Assembly: GCA_946699065.1 (NCBI GenBank)
Contig: CAMPDV010000294.1
Span: 1 to 64,000, forward strand
Direction of reading: 5' to 3'
From: Loxodes magnus
Taxonomy: Eukaryota; Ciliophora; Karyorelictea; Loxodida; Loxodidae
DNA: 64,000 bases
The stretch's first letter is position 1. The number at the start of each line of letters is the position of its first letter. The notes beneath the pieces are model-generated. The model did no database searches. It saw only the letters and a program-made list of their open reading frames with translations, and had not been told where the DNA came from. Made by a program: the position numbers and the translations under genes. Below, piece by piece: positions 63,604 through 64,000 of the stretch.

Positions 63604-64000
63604 CTTAATTATATTTCTTGCAATTATAAATGTTCGAGAGCATATCTCACATTAATTCATAATTTAAATTTGGCGGTTTCAGAGTAGTGCTTCGTCTACA
63701 ATTAGTTACAGGTCACTAGCATGAATGTAGCATCCTGATTCAATGTAAAATTGGATTATCCGATTTACCATTAATAAGGACTTGACGATAGACAGTTTAT
63801 AGTGATGAAGTTCCCTGACTGCAGATATCCAAATATCAACTACCTATCCTCGCTCATATCACTTGAAATATTAGTATTAAAGACCGTATATTAGGAGTTA
63901 TGTCTGAGCAAGATGCAGAACTTTTGATCATAATAGATTCAGCAATTTCAGTCTAATAAATAATCACCTTTTTATAATTAAATTTATTTTATAAATTAAA
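63604..64000. other. Edge region, possible 5' part of the cysteine-rich gene
   Basis: Less AT-rich than spacers; a minus-strand CEICSR segment at about 63640 would continue the Cys pattern. Not resolved before the window ends. Confidence 0.3.

Noticed and set aside
1-64000. Telomeric repeats or chromosome ends
   Set aside because: No runs of C4A2, C4A3, C4A4-type repeats or their complements at either edge or inside.
1-64000. Bacterial origin or Shine-Dalgarno-led operons
   Set aside because: Eukaryotic tRNAs, introns, WD40/MORN/ARF genes and the reassigned code rule it out.

Overview
The window is very AT-rich eukaryotic DNA and almost certainly comes from a ciliate in which all three stop codons have been reassigned. 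Conserved protein families (WD40, MORN, RING plus ubiquitin-like, ARF, protein kinase-like) can only be read here if TAA and TAG mean glutamine and TGA means tryptophan. Examples are the TGA at 539-541, which is the W of a WD40 blade, and those at 51446-51448 and 51155-51157, which are W in MORN repeats. Several frames still seem to end at a TGA, and one ARF-like gene ends naturally at a TAA. This points to a context-dependent code such as that of karyorelict ciliates (Loxodes, Parduczia) or of Condylostoma; the species is not decided by this window. Because no codon is always a stop, every frame is open. ATG-to-stop ORF calls on the standard code are therefore meaningless here, and I accept genes only on domains, composition and frame continuity.

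Layout. 1-1000: end of a WD40 gene, a structured RNA-like element and a GC-rich hairpin. 1225-2113 (-): decayed copy of a coiled-coil/CCHC protein. 3531-4250 (-): coding segment. 5540-12776 (-): a RING + ubiquitin-like gene whose tail is broken into single-codon exons separated by 16-24 nt introns, with a 5.7 kb satellite made of the same intron-plus-codon unit. 13484-19085 (+): large membrane protein with a REJ/polycystin-like segment. 19.4-21.7 kb: two small ORFs and a structured GC-rich island. 22.7-23.4 kb (-): protein with roughly 73-residue repeats. 24.57-24.76 kb: tRNA-Glu and tRNA-Lys. 27.1 kb: second copy of the structured RNA family. 28.8-29.3 kb: degenerate ARF. 34.3-35.8 kb (+): long coding-like frame. 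36.1-36.8 kb (+): intact CCHC protein. 37.4-38.3 kb (-): WD40 gene. 39.7-40.7 kb (+): a second gene with single-codon exons. 44.2-45.5 kb: CCHC copy, pseudoknotted RNA candidate, hairpin. 45.9-47.3 kb: EF-hand-like gene and an ARF, tail to tail. 50.9-59.0 kb (-): one uninterrupted frame of 2,696 codons (coiled coil, pseudokinase, MORN array). 59.5-64.0 kb: three more coding regions, the last a cysteine-rich surface-type protein.

The outstanding observation is the single-codon exon architecture. At two unlinked loci with unrelated intron sequences, GT...AG introns are separated by exactly three bases. In one locus a unit has been amplified about 200-fold into a satellite in which splice sites are kept and only the three exon bases vary among about six triplets. 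Other points of note are the TGA-as-Trp code, a structured RNA family with compensatory changes between its two copies, and a GTGCTAC hairpin lying near all three CCHC ORFs. Many conserved genes carry one or a few frame breaks; I cannot tell assembly indels from real decay.
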